The notes beneath the pieces were generated by a model, which searched no databases, was not told the origin of the DNA, and worked only from the letters and a program-made list of their open reading frames with translations. Shown piece by piece: positions 16,074-24,268 of a stretch of 29,823 nucleotides of DNA. Both the position numbers and the translations under genes were made by a program. Numbering within the stretch: position 1 is the stretch's first letter; the number at the start of each line of letters is the position of its first letter. Source of the DNA: Bacillota bacterium (lineage in GTDB: Bacteria; Bacillota; Limnochordia; Darwinibacteriales; Darwinibacteriaceae); NCBI GenBank assembly GCA_012518325.1, contig JAAYSR010000228.1:1-29823 (forward strand), given 5' to 3'.

Positions 16074-16660
16074 CCAGGATCGCGGTTTTTGCATCAGGCA
16101 ATGGATCCAATTTGCAGGCTCTCATAGATGCCATTGGCCAGGGTAAGCTGCGGGCGGAAATCAAGCTTGTGGTGTCAGACCGTCCTGACTGTCATGCGCT
16201 GCAGAGGGCACGCAGCGCCGGTATTGCTGTTTTGGCCTTTGAGCCTGCAGATTTTAGAGACAAAGCTCACTATGAAGGGGTTATAGCCGAGGAACTTGCC
16301 AAAAGCCGTGTGGAGTACCTGGTCTTAGCCGGTTATATGCGTCTGATTGGGTCCACACTCCTGCAGCTCTACCCCCGCAGGATCATTAACATTCATCCGT
16401 CCCTGCTGCCCCATTTTCCCGGCAAGGACGCAATTGGCAGAGCTCTTGCTGCGGGAGCAGCCGAGACCGGAGTGACAGTCCACTACGTAGATGAGGGCAT
16501 CGATACCGGTCCCGTCATTGCCCAGGAACGAATCGCTGTAGTTCCGGGGGAAGGCAGGGCGGACTTGGAGCAGAAAATTCATGCTGTTGAACACAGGCTG
16601 TATCCGCAGGTACTAAGACAGATTTTTCAGGAGGAAGAAAAATGGCCAGGCGTGCGTTAA
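16070..16660 (+). CDS. purN: Phosphoribosylglycinamide formyltransferase
   Basis: PurN transfers a formyl group from 10-formyl-tetrahydrofolate to GAR. The 196-residue protein has the N-terminal FASGNGSNLQ phosphate loop. Its catalytic triad is Asn107 and His109 (NIHPSLLPHFPG) with Asp145 (DEGIDTGPV), equivalent to Asn106, His108 and Asp144 of the E. coli enzyme. It starts at GTG 16070 within the purM stop (GTGA) and ends 19 bases inside purH. The length is slightly below the usual 200-215 residues but all core elements are present. Confidence 0.96.
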   Translation: MTRIAVFASGNGSNLQALIDAIGQGKLRAEIKLVVSDRPDCHALQRARSAGIAVLAFEPADFRDKAHYEGVIAEELAKSRVEYLVLAGYMRLIGSTLLQLYPRRIINIHPSLLPHFPGKDAIGRALAAGAAETGVTVHYVDEGIDTGPVIAQERIAVVPGEGRADLEQKIHAVEHRLYPQVLRQIFQEEEKWPGVR

Positions 16661-18174
16661 TTAGTGTATCTGATAAAGAGGGCCTGACGGACTTCGCCAA
16701 GGAGCTAGCTGCCCTCGATTTTGAGCTGATCTCCACTGGAGGTACGGCGGAAGTGCTCAAGGAGGCGGGTCTGCCGGTGATTGAAGTGGAAAACGTTACC
16801 GGCTTTCCGGAAATTCTCGACGGGCGTGTGAAAACATTGCATCCCCGGATTCACGGTGCAATTTTGGCAAGGCTGGAAAAACCGGAGCACCTTTACACTT
16901 TGCAAACCCGCGAGATATCACCGATTGAACTGGTCTGCGTCAACCTCTATCCCTTTGAGGCTGCTGTCAGCAGGGAGGGATGCAGTGTGGAGGAAGCGAT
17001 CGAGAACATTGATATCGGCGGTCCTGCCCTGCTCCGCTCTGCAGCCAAGAACCATGAGTACGTAACAGCAGTCGTTGAGCCGCAGGATTACGGGCTTGTG
17101 GTGGAAGAGCTGAAACAGGGGGGAATCAGCAGCGAACTCAGGCGCAGGCTGGCGGCTAAGGCTTTTCGCCACACAGCGGCCTATGATGCGTTAATCGCCC
17201 GCTATTTCACAGAGCTGACAGGCGAAGAGTTCCCTGAGCGGATCACACTCACCTACAGCAAGGAGCAGGATTTGCGCTACGGGGAGAATCCCCAGCAAAG
17301 GGCGGCCTTCTATCGCATTCCATTGGCGCCGGCCCATTCTTTGGTCCAGGCCAGGCAGCTCCAGGGCAAGGAGCTTTCCTACAACAACATCAATGATGCT
17401 GCCGCAGCCCTGGCTGCAGTGGCAGAGTTTTCTCAGCCTGCAGCGGTAGCTGTGAAACATATGAATCCCTGCGGGGTGGGAGTAGGAGTTTCAGCGGAGG
17501 AGGCTTTTACCAGAGCCTTTGCCGGTGACCCGGTCTCCATTTTTGGCGGCATCGTAGCTTTTAACCGCCCAGTGGACGGGATCACAGCCAAGAGGCTGCA
17601 CCAGGTATTTCTGGAGATCATTCTTGCCCCATCCTTTTCCGAGGATGCCCTGCAGATCCTCGGGGATAAGAAAAACCTGCGTCTCTTGACCTTGGAAATG
17701 ACAGGCCCACGTGAACAGCTGCTGCAGTATGTTGTTCTGCCAGGGGGAATGCTGGTGCAAACCGCAGATGACAGCCAGTTCGATCCGGCAGCCCTTAAGG
17801 TGGTCACCAAGCGGCAGCCAACCGCAAAGGAACTGGAGGCACTGGAGTTTGGCTGGAAAGTCTGCAGGCATGTCAAGTCCAACGCGATCGTAGTAAATGG
17901 AAGTGAAATGACATTTGGCATTGGGGCTGGTCAGATGAGCAGAGTTGGCGCTGCCGAAATCGCTCTGCGCCAGGCAAAAGGCAACGCCAAGGGCGCAGTA
18001 ATGGCCTCCGATGCATTCTTCCCCATGCCTGATACCGTTGAACTGGCTGCCAAGGCAGGGATAACAGCTATCATTCAACCAGGAGGGTCCATTCGGGATC
18101 AGGATTCCATTGACATGGCGGATCAGTATGGAATCGCCATGGTGTTTACCGGTACACGCCACTTCAAACATTAG
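16642..18174 (+). CDS. purH: Bifunctional AICAR transformylase / IMP cyclohydrolase
   Basis: PurH carries out the last two steps to IMP. In the 510-residue protein, the cyclohydrolase domain covers about 1-195 (ALISVSDKEG start, STGGT, GRVKTLHPRIHG, NLYPF, DIGGPALLRSAAKN). The transformylase domain follows, with RYGENPQQ, the catalytic Lys-His of VAVKHMNPCG, and the late AMASDAFFPMPD-type segment (VMASDAFFPMPD). Its start ATG 16642 lies inside purN, with AGGAGG in the purN 3' end as ribosome binding site. The domain order and length match B. subtilis PurH. Confidence 0.97.
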   Translation: MARRALISVSDKEGLTDFAKELAALDFELISTGGTAEVLKEAGLPVIEVENVTGFPEILDGRVKTLHPRIHGAILARLEKPEHLYTLQTREISPIELVCVNLYPFEAAVSREGCSVEEAIENIDIGGPALLRSAAKNHEYVTAVVEPQDYGLVVEELKQGGISSELRRRLAAKAFRHTAAYDALIARYFTELTGEEFPERITLTYSKEQDLRYGENPQQRAAFYRIPLAPAHSLVQARQLQGKELSYNNINDAAAALAAVAEFSQPAAVAVKHMNPCGVGVGVSAEEAFTRAFAGDPVSIFGGIVAFNRPVDGITAKRLHQVFLEIILAPSFSEDALQILGDKKNLRLLTLEMTGPREQLLQYVVLPGGMLVQTADDSQFDPAALKVVTKRQPTAKELEALEFGWKVCRHVKSNAIVVNGSEMTFGIGAGQMSRVGAAEIALRQAKGNAKGAVMASDAFFPMPDTVELAAKAGITAIIQPGGSIRDQDSIDMADQYGIAMVFTGTRHFKH

Positions 18175-18188
18175 GAGGGAATTGGTCC

Positions 18189-19457
18189 ATGAAGGTGTTG
18201 GTTGTGGGCCGGGGCGGACGTGAACATGCCCTTTGCGAGAAGATAGCGTCTAGTCCCCTTGTGGAAAGGGTCTATGCCGCCCCAGGCAATCCCGGAATGA
18301 AAGGATGCGCTGAGCTCCTCCCGTATACAGAGGACGAGCATCAGAGGCTTGTGGAGTGGTCAAAAAAGGAGCGGATCGGCCTCGTTGTTATCGGACCGGA
18401 GAAGCCTTTAATGGAAGGCTTGGCTGACTGTTACAGGGAGGCAGGGATTCCGGTCTTTGCCCCCAGCCAAAGGGCGGCTCAGATCGAAGGGAGCAAGTCC
18501 TTTGCCAAAGAGCTGATGGAAAGGTACCGCATTCCTACAGCTAAGTACCGAGTGTTCACGGATTACGATGCAGCTAAGGAGTATGTAGAGAAGCTGGACA
18601 TGCCGGTTGTGGTTAAGGCCGACGGATTGGCCGCAGGCAAGGGGGTTGTGATCCCCCAGACCCATACCGAGGCTGTTGATGCCCTGCGGGAGATGCTGCT
18701 GGAAAGCAGGTTTGGCGAAGCATCAGCTAGAGTAGTTATAGAAGAGTTCATGGACGGCGAGGAGTTTTCCCTGATGGCTCTGGTCCACGGCGAGCTCGTT
18801 GTCCCTCTGGAGCTGGCCCAAGACCATAAGCGGGCCTTTGACGGCGATGTGGGTCCAAATACAGGAGGGATGGGAGCATACTCGCCAGTTCCCCAGATTC
18901 CTGCCTGGGCGGTTCAGCAGGCTGTGGAGGAGATCCTCGAACCGACGGCCAGAGCCATGGTCCAGGAGGACATTCCCTTTACAGGAGTGCTGTATGCCGG
19001 ATTGATGCTGACGGCACAGGGGCCCAAGGTCATTGAATTTAACGCCCGCTTTGGCGATCCCGAGACCCAGGTCATTCTGCCCCGCCTGGAGTGTGACTTG
19101 GTCCAGGTTATTCTGGATGTCTTGGCCGGCCGCAGGCCTGAGCTGAAGTGGAGCAGCCAGGCTATGGTGGGGGTTGTGATGGCGAGCCGGGGCTATCCCG
19201 GGGTTTGTGCCGGCGGAGTGCCTCTGCCCGAGCTTGCGGGGGAAGGTCAAGCTGACGATGTGCACATATACTACAGCGGAGTGTGCCAAGGAGAACATCA
19301 GTGTCTGGTCAGCAGGGGAGGCAGGGTGTACCTTGCAGGATGCCTTGGGGACAGCCTGCGGGATGCCCGTGAGAAGGTCTATGCCTTCTTAGCCAAGCAT
19401 GAACAGCCGGAGTTTTTCTGCCGCACTGATATAGGCAAAAAAGCCGTGTCTACCTAG
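18189..19457 (+). CDS. purD: Phosphoribosylamine-glycine ligase (GAR synthetase)
   Basis: PurD joins glycine to phosphoribosylamine with ATP. The 422-residue ATP-grasp enzyme has the N-terminal RGGREHAL loop, the PEKPLMEGL segment, the ATP-grasp VVKADGLAAGKGV, GPNTGGMGAYSP, and the metal-binding VIEFNARFGDPETQ. It is the last gene of the operon, 14 bases after purH, with AGGAGG before ATG 18189. Its final codons form the left arm of the operon terminator. Confidence 0.97.
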   Translation: MKVLVVGRGGREHALCEKIASSPLVERVYAAPGNPGMKGCAELLPYTEDEHQRLVEWSKKERIGLVVIGPEKPLMEGLADCYREAGIPVFAPSQRAAQIEGSKSFAKELMERYRIPTAKYRVFTDYDAAKEYVEKLDMPVVVKADGLAAGKGVVIPQTHTEAVDALREMLLESRFGEASARVVIEEFMDGEEFSLMALVHGELVVPLELAQDHKRAFDGDVGPNTGGMGAYSPVPQIPAWAVQQAVEEILEPTARAMVQEDIPFTGVLYAGLMLTAQGPKVIEFNARFGDPETQVILPRLECDLVQVILDVLAGRRPELKWSSQAMVGVVMASRGYPGVCAGGVPLPELAGEGQADDVHIYYSGVCQGEHQCLVSRGGRVYLAGCLGDSLRDAREKVYAFLAKHEQPEFFCRTDIGKKAVST

Positions 19458-19468
19458 ACACGGCTTTT
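19437..19468. terminator. Bidirectional terminator between the purine operon and the peptide-type ABC operon
   Basis: A-run (19437-19442), stem GCCGTGTCT/AGACACGGC (19443-19451 with 19456-19464, loop ACCT), then TTTT. The symmetrical A and T runs let it act on both converging operons. It includes the last codons and stop of purD and lies just past the stop of the minus-strand small membrane protein. Confidence 0.9.
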
Positions 19469-19471
19469 CTA

Positions 19472-19699
19472 TCAATAGTCATTATCGTCCCTGTTCTGGC
19501 GGCGCTTTCTGATGTTGTGATTGATGATCGTTCCAGCTCCGAACATTCCGAGGATAAATCCTGCAGTTGATACAATGTAGGCGATCATGTAATACTCAAT
19601 CACCTGGGGCAAAAGCTCCAGCGTCATGGCGAAGATAGCCATCCAACCCAGCACAGCCATTATTGAGCCAACAATGATTTGATTCTTAGGGCTACGCAT
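19472..19699 (-). CDS. Small two-helix membrane protein, last gene of the peptide-type ABC operon
   Basis: The 75-residue product has two hydrophobic segments (about residues 8-30 and 36-58) and a strongly polar C-terminus (HNIRKRRQNRDDNDY). Its ATG overlaps the stop of the preceding ATPase gene by eight bases in an ATGCGTAG junction. The same kind of junction links the two ATPase genes, so it is translated as part of the operon. I do not recognise a family. It could be an accessory of the transporter or an unrelated membrane protein carried along. By the usual positive-inside tendency, the Arg/Lys-rich C-terminal tail probably faces the cytoplasm. Confidence 0.75.
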   Translation of the reverse strand: MRSPKNQIIVGSIMAVLGWMAIFAMTLELLPQVIEYYMIAYIVSTAGFILGMFGAGTIINHNIRKRRQNRDDNDY

Positions 19700-20720
19700 T
19701 TTTCTCGTCTTTGTACAGCCAGCAGAGGGCAGCGTGGTCGTCTCTCACCCAAAACTCTGGCGGCATCTGCTGGTCGCACAGCCCCTTAATGATCTGGCGG
19801 CAGCGCGGATGGAATCTGCAGCCTTTCGGCGGATTCATCAGACTTGGCGGCTCACCGGACGGAATGTCCTTGTAGGAGTAGAGATTCTGTACGTCCGGAT
19901 CCGATGTTGCTTCAAAGAGGGCCTTTGTGTATGGATGCAAAGGTTCCTTCAGCAAAGCCTGGGTGGACGACTTCTCAATGATCTTTCCTCCGTACATGGT
20001 GAAGATCCGCTCCGAGAAGTACCTGACCGTAGAAAGGTCATGGGTAATATAGATGATTGCCAGATTGTGCCTTCTCTGCAGTGCCTGAAGCAGCTGGAGA
20101 ATTTCGATCCGAACTGAAGCATCAAGCATGGATACAGGTTCGTCGGCAATCAGCATTTTCGGTTCCAAAATCATCGCCCTGGCGATTACCAGGCGCTGCT
20201 GCTGGCCACCGCTGAGCATGTGGGGGAACTTAGGCAGAAAGTCTTCGATTGGAGCCAGTTTGACTTCTTCCAGCACCTGACGGATCCGCCTTTGCTGCTC
20301 CTCTTTGTCCTTAATGCCATTGATTTTCATTGGCTCTTCCAGGATGCGCTGGACATTCATGAAGGGAGGCAGGGCACCGTAGGGGTCCTGCTGGATATAG
20401 CCAATGTTGGAGCGATAGCGTTTCCAGCCTTCCTTGTCAAGGGTGCTGAGGTCTTCACCGAGGAAGTGCACAGAACCCTTGGTAATGTGGTTGATCCCCA
20501 GGATCGTCTTGGCCAGGGTACTCTTGCCGCATCCGCTTTCCCCAACAATAGAAATGGTCTCACCTTCGTAAAGCTCAAAGGACACTCCGTCCAACGCCCG
20601 CACATCGCCGGCCTTGAAGAAGCCCATGCGGCGCACTTCGAACCAAGTATGGAGATCCTCAACCCGAAGAACAGCCTTTTGCTCTTGCTGCTGTGATAAA
20701 GGTTTTGCTAGACTAGGCAT
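19692..20720 (-). CDS. Oligopeptide/dipeptide-type ABC transporter ATP-binding protein (OppF/DppF-like)
   Basis: The 342-residue cytoplasmic ATPase has Walker A GESGCGKS (60-67), Q-loop QQDPYGALPP near 110, ABC signature LSGGQ (169-173), Walker B MLIADE (189-194) and switch His227. The C-terminal oligo/dipeptide (oligo_HPY) region contains Cys301, Cys307, Cys315 and Cys333, the spacing proposed to hold an iron-sulfur cluster in some Opp/Dpp ATPases. It should pair with the upstream ATPase as a heterodimer. ATG 20720 overlaps the upstream stop by eight bases; GGGAGAGG is the ribosome binding site. The actual substrate may be peptide or sugar oligomer. Confidence 0.95.
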   Translation of the reverse strand: MPSLAKPLSQQQEQKAVLRVEDLHTWFEVRRMGFFKAGDVRALDGVSFELYEGETISIVGESGCGKSTLAKTILGINHITKGSVHFLGEDLSTLDKEGWKRYRSNIGYIQQDPYGALPPFMNVQRILEEPMKINGIKDKEEQQRRIRQVLEEVKLAPIEDFLPKFPHMLSGGQQQRLVIARAMILEPKMLIADEPVSMLDASVRIEILQLLQALQRRHNLAIIYITHDLSTVRYFSERIFTMYGGKIIEKSSTQALLKEPLHPYTKALFEATSDPDVQNLYSYKDIPSGEPPSLMNPPKGCRFHPRCRQIIKGLCDQQMPPEFWVRDDHAALCWLYKDEKNA

Positions 20721-21699
20721 TTTTCACCTCTCCCGTCTCTTCAAATAGCCAGCACTGTACAGTGGCTCCATGTCCCATATCGGTTGTGGGAGGCTGCACG
20801 GAGCACTTCTCAAATCTCTTTTCGCACCGGGCGGCAAAACGGCAGCCGGTAGGCGGATTGATCAGGGAAGGCGGCTGGCCTGGAATGAAGCCCAATTCTT
20901 TGTCTTCCCGCAGAGTGGGTACGCTAGCCATCAACTTCTGAGAATATGGGTGGTGTGCATCTGTGTAGAAATACTCAGCAGAAGCGTACTCAACCATCTT
21001 GCCGGCATACATTACGGCAACTTCATCGGCAAGTTCGCTGGCGGTGCCGATGTCATGGGTAATCAGGATAAATGTTGTGTTGATTTCGTTTTTGACGCGC
21101 TTCAGCACATTCATCAGGTTGGCCTGGGACAAAAGGTCCAGAGCCGAAGACGGTTCGTCAAGGACAACCAGCTTTGGATTGGAAGCCAAAGCCATGGCAA
21201 TAATCGCCCTTTGTCTCATTCCGCCGCTTAGTTCAAAGGGGTACCGCTGCAGAAAGTCAACGGGCAGCCCTACCACTTCAAAGACTTCGGCCACTCTTTT
21301 TCTGGCCTGCTGCTTGCTCATCTTGTCATGGATGAGGAGAGGCTCGATCAGCTGGTCCTCAATGCGAATAACCGGGTTCAAAGAGTTCATGGATGCTTGA
21401 GGAACCTGGGCAATTTGGTGCCAGCGAATCTTTCTGCGATACTCCTCATCGGAATACTTCATCAGGTCTACGCCCTGAAACTTGATAGTTCCAGTGTAGG
21501 TCGAGACGTTCCTGGGCAGAAGGCGCAAAATGGCCTTGGCCAGGGACGACTTTCCGCATCCGGACTCACCTACAACTGCGAGCGTATGACCCTCTCTCAA
21601 TTGAAAACTTACGCCGTCGACGGCCTGTACCGGGCCAGCCTCTGTACGGAAGTATAATTTAAGGTTTTGTACATCAAGCACTACGTTCTTGTCTGTCAT
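20713..21699 (-). CDS. Oligopeptide/dipeptide-type ABC transporter ATP-binding protein (OppD/DppD-like)
   Basis: The 328-residue ATPase carries Walker A GESGCGKS (44-51), Q-loop VPQASMNSLNP near 101, signature LSGGM (157-161), Walker B LVVLDE (177-182) and switch His215. The LSGGMRQR form is typical of the D subunit. The C-terminal region has Cys286, Cys292, Cys299 and Cys316 in the oligo_HPY pattern. It starts three bases after the permease C stop with GGGAGG upstream. All ATPase motifs are intact, so the subunit should be active. Confidence 0.95.
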   Translation of the reverse strand: MTDKNVVLDVQNLKLYFRTEAGPVQAVDGVSFQLREGHTLAVVGESGCGKSSLAKAILRLLPRNVSTYTGTIKFQGVDLMKYSDEEYRRKIRWHQIAQVPQASMNSLNPVIRIEDQLIEPLLIHDKMSKQQARKRVAEVFEVVGLPVDFLQRYPFELSGGMRQRAIIAMALASNPKLVVLDEPSSALDLLSQANLMNVLKRVKNEINTTFILITHDIGTASELADEVAVMYAGKMVEYASAEYFYTDAHHPYSQKLMASVPTLREDKELGFIPGQPPSLINPPTGCRFAARCEKRFEKCSVQPPTTDMGHGATVQCWLFEETGEVKNA

Positions 21700-21702
21700 A
21701 TT

Positions 21703-23040
21703 CTAAACCTCCCTTAGGCGAGGGTTAAAGATCCGGTCAAGTGCAAAGCCAAGCATGGCAAATCCTAACCCTGCTAACATAAGCAAGAAGGCTGGTTCCA
21801 ATACCCAGTAGAAATAGCCGTTAAATAACGCACCGTGGGACTGGGCATCATTCAGCAGTTTACCCCATGTTGGCAAGACCGGGTCACCCAAACCGAGGAG
21901 TGCTAACGTAGCTTCAAGGAACACGAATGAAGGTACCTGCGTTACGAATCCCGGGATCAATGTTGGGATAATCTTAGGAATCATGTAGCGGATGATAATC
22001 CGACCGCTGCCAGCCCCATAGGCCCGGGCGGCATCAATGTATCCCGACTCCTTGACCTGGATGAACATGGAGCGGTAGCTGAGAATTCCCGAACCGAAAA
22101 TTCCTAGCAGGATTACCACACTCAGCATAACCCATATACTGCGTGAGTAGAACAAACCAACCATAATGAGAATCGGCAGCAGCGGCAAAATCATAACGAC
22201 TTCGTTGATTCTGCGAATCAGCCAATCAATCCAGCCGCCGAACCAGACTGCTGCTGCACCCAGGAACATGGTAGCAATGGACGAACCTACAGCAGCCACT
22301 AAACCAAAGGAAAGGGCAACAGGTGTACCCCAGAGGAGGGCCACAGTAATGTCACGGCGACGATGGTCGGTGCCTGCCAAGCCATAGAGCTTGCCGAAAA
22401 CAACGAGCTCGGCGTCGACTGAAGAACCGTCTTCAAAGACCAGACCTTCACCAACAAGTTTGTAGGTTCCTTTGAGAACCTTGCCGGGATTGGCGGGATC
22501 TTCAAAGAGCTTGATTTCAGGCTGTCCACCTAGACGGCGAACCAGTCTGCTGTCCTGCGAGACGGAATGGTTCAGCTGAGCGGTGACTGTCAGATCCGCA
22601 AGGGGGATCTCCCGGCCGTCTGGGGTGACCCATCTCAAGGCAACATTAGGACGGGCACTATCGTACTTGGCTGTGAAAAAGACCGACAATTCTGAAGGGA
22701 AACCGTCATACTGATAATCAAATACATACTCGAAATCAGCGGTAGAAACTCCTCCGCCCAGGTCAATCACAGTCATCAGGCTGGGATCGTCGATGGAGCT
22801 GATCTTAATGTTCTCCGGCTGCTTTTCACTGTAGAAATAATTCAGCCAGGCAGGACGGGCGTTGCGAGGTGTTTGAATCCAGATATTGTCAGCCCCGCGC
22901 CAAAGCCTCAGGGCGTCGCTATATGGTATGGCAAATATCGCATAGAATGCCATGAATATGAGGAAGAGAATGATGATGGACCCTGCAACCGCTGAAGGGT
23001 ATCTTCTCATTTGACGAAAAAGATTTCTTACTCCCGTCAT
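21703..23040 (-). CDS. OppC/DppC-type ABC permease with a large extracytoplasmic insert
   Basis: The 445-residue permease has a cytoplasmic N-terminus, one helix (about 17-40, OppC_N-like), then about 175 residues of polar, beta-rich sequence before the core. The core begins with GTDHRRRDITVALLWGTPVAL, equivalent to the GTDxxGRD motif, and contains the EAA loop (YIDAARAYGAGSGRIIIRYMIPKIIP) and ends FNPRLREV. Ordinary OppC/DppC proteins are about 300 residues, so the insert, which must sit outside the membrane, accounts for the extra length. It probably contacts the large binding protein. It begins two bases after the permease B stop; GGAGG lies upstream. Confidence 0.9.
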   Translation of the reverse strand: MTGVRNLFRQMRRYPSAVAGSIIILFLIFMAFYAIFAIPYSDALRLWRGADNIWIQTPRNARPAWLNYFYSEKQPENIKISSIDDPSLMTVIDLGGGVSTADFEYVFDYQYDGFPSELSVFFTAKYDSARPNVALRWVTPDGREIPLADLTVTAQLNHSVSQDSRLVRRLGGQPEIKLFEDPANPGKVLKGTYKLVGEGLVFEDGSSVDAELVVFGKLYGLAGTDHRRRDITVALLWGTPVALSFGLVAAVGSSIATMFLGAAAVWFGGWIDWLIRRINEVVMILPLLPILIMVGLFYSRSIWVMLSVVILLGIFGSGILSYRSMFIQVKESGYIDAARAYGAGSGRIIIRYMIPKIIPTLIPGFVTQVPSFVFLEATLALLGLGDPVLPTWGKLLNDAQSHGALFNGYFYWVLEPAFLLMLAGLGFAMLGFALDRIFNPRLREV

Positions 23041-23042
23041 GA

Positions 23043-24170
23043 CTAGTTTCCACCTCCGCCGAGTTTTACCCTGGGGTCAACCAAGGAATAAATAATATCT
23101 AGTAAGAACACCGTAACAGCCAGCAGATAGGCGTAAATCACGGTTGTAGCCACAATTACGGGTGTATCAAACATATTGATTGCCTGTTGGGTTAAGCGGC
23201 CGATTCCAGGCCAGTTAAATACAGTTTCTAATACAATGGCTCCCACCCATAACTGGATGACAACCAACATAAAGCTAGTGATGATTGCGGGCAAGGTAGG
23301 TCTCAGTACATAACGGCGCTCGATCTCCCGGTCTGAAAGTCCCTTGGCCTTAGCCATCTCAACATAATCCTCGCTGGAATAGATTAGGAAAAACGTCCGT
23401 CGAGAATAGGCGCTGGAGAAGATACGAGAAACAACCATGGCCGTTACAGGCAGAATCATGTGCTTGAGAGTGCTCAGAATACGGGCAATTGTGCCTTCTG
23501 GGGGCGGTGCAGCCACCATGCCGCCAAAGGGCAGCCATCCGAGCAGGGCAGCAAATATTAGTATAAGGAACATGCCGTAAAACCACGCCGGTGCCGAACT
23601 TGTTGGCGCCATTGCAATGATAAACTTATCGAGAAAACTGCCGTAGCTGCGTGAAAGTATCAGCCCTAAAAAGAGCGAAGAAAAGAACAGGATCAGCTGT
23701 CCAGTCGCCATTAACAGCAGTGTGGGCCCTAGGCGCTCCCCAAGGATGTTGCGGACCTGCCGCGACCCGCTGTCACTGAGGAGATAGTCTGCTGAGCCTA
23801 GGTTGAGGGTCAATCCATTCCATAGATACTCAAAGCTTCTTACAGCAAAGGGGCGATCCAGTCCAAGCTGTTGAATCTGAGTCTGGATCATGCTTTCTTC
23901 AATAGCACGTCTTTCCTGAACTGTTACAAACTGCATTTCCTGATCTGCAGCCAAGATTAGGGAAACCTGTTCGCGGATTTGGCCGATCCGCATCTGATCC
24001 ACATAACCGCCGCCATTTGCAATTAGGATGGCCAGGTATACTCCAATCGTAACTGTAACGAGCAAGGTCAGTCCACGCACGAGTACGTACTTAAGGATGC
24101 GATTCAAGCTGCTCATCCTGCGCTGACGTACGAAGGCAGCCTGTCCTTGCGCAGTCTCAATGTTTTGCAT
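23043..24170 (-). CDS. OppB/DppB-type ABC permease
   Basis: The 375-residue permease has an N-terminal helix (about 29-50), an external region of roughly 100 residues, and a six-helix-type core. Core landmarks include ILGERLGPTLLLM, the EAA loop (YVEMAKAKGLSDREIERRYVLRPTLPAI), FNWPGIGRL and the closing DPRVKL. The loop between the first two helices is longer than in standard DppB (about 310-340 residues) and lacks the usual LGLDxPL spacing, although LGLDRPF is present. GGGAGG lies before ATG 24170. It is the first gene after the 37-nt inverted repeat downstream of the binding protein. Confidence 0.93.
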   Translation of the reverse strand: MQNIETAQGQAAFVRQRRMSSLNRILKYVLVRGLTLLVTVTIGVYLAILIANGGGYVDQMRIGQIREQVSLILAADQEMQFVTVQERRAIEESMIQTQIQQLGLDRPFAVRSFEYLWNGLTLNLGSADYLLSDSGSRQVRNILGERLGPTLLLMATGQLILFFSSLFLGLILSRSYGSFLDKFIIAMAPTSSAPAWFYGMFLILIFAALLGWLPFGGMVAAPPPEGTIARILSTLKHMILPVTAMVVSRIFSSAYSRRTFFLIYSSEDYVEMAKAKGLSDREIERRYVLRPTLPAIITSFMLVVIQLWVGAIVLETVFNWPGIGRLTQQAINMFDTPVIVATTVIYAYLLAVTVFLLDIIYSLVDPRVKLGGGGN

Positions 24171-24201
24171 TCCATATACCTCCCGGTATTGATCTGAAAC
24201 A

Positions 24202-24238
24202 GATAAGCGAGGGCGTGGACTCCACGCCCTCGCTTATC
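24202..24238 (-). repeat. Perfect 18-bp inverted repeat between binding protein and permease genes
   Basis: GATAAGCGAGGGCGTGGA (24202-24219) and its exact complement (24221-24238) flank a single C at 24220. In the transcript this makes a very stable hairpin about 30 bases after the binding protein stop and about 30 before the permease start codon. No T-run follows on the minus strand (TGTTTCAG), so an mRNA-protecting or attenuating hairpin is more likely than a classic terminator. Confidence 0.88.
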
Positions 24239-24268
24239 GAATCTAGCGTTCCTATTGGGCTTGTTTGC

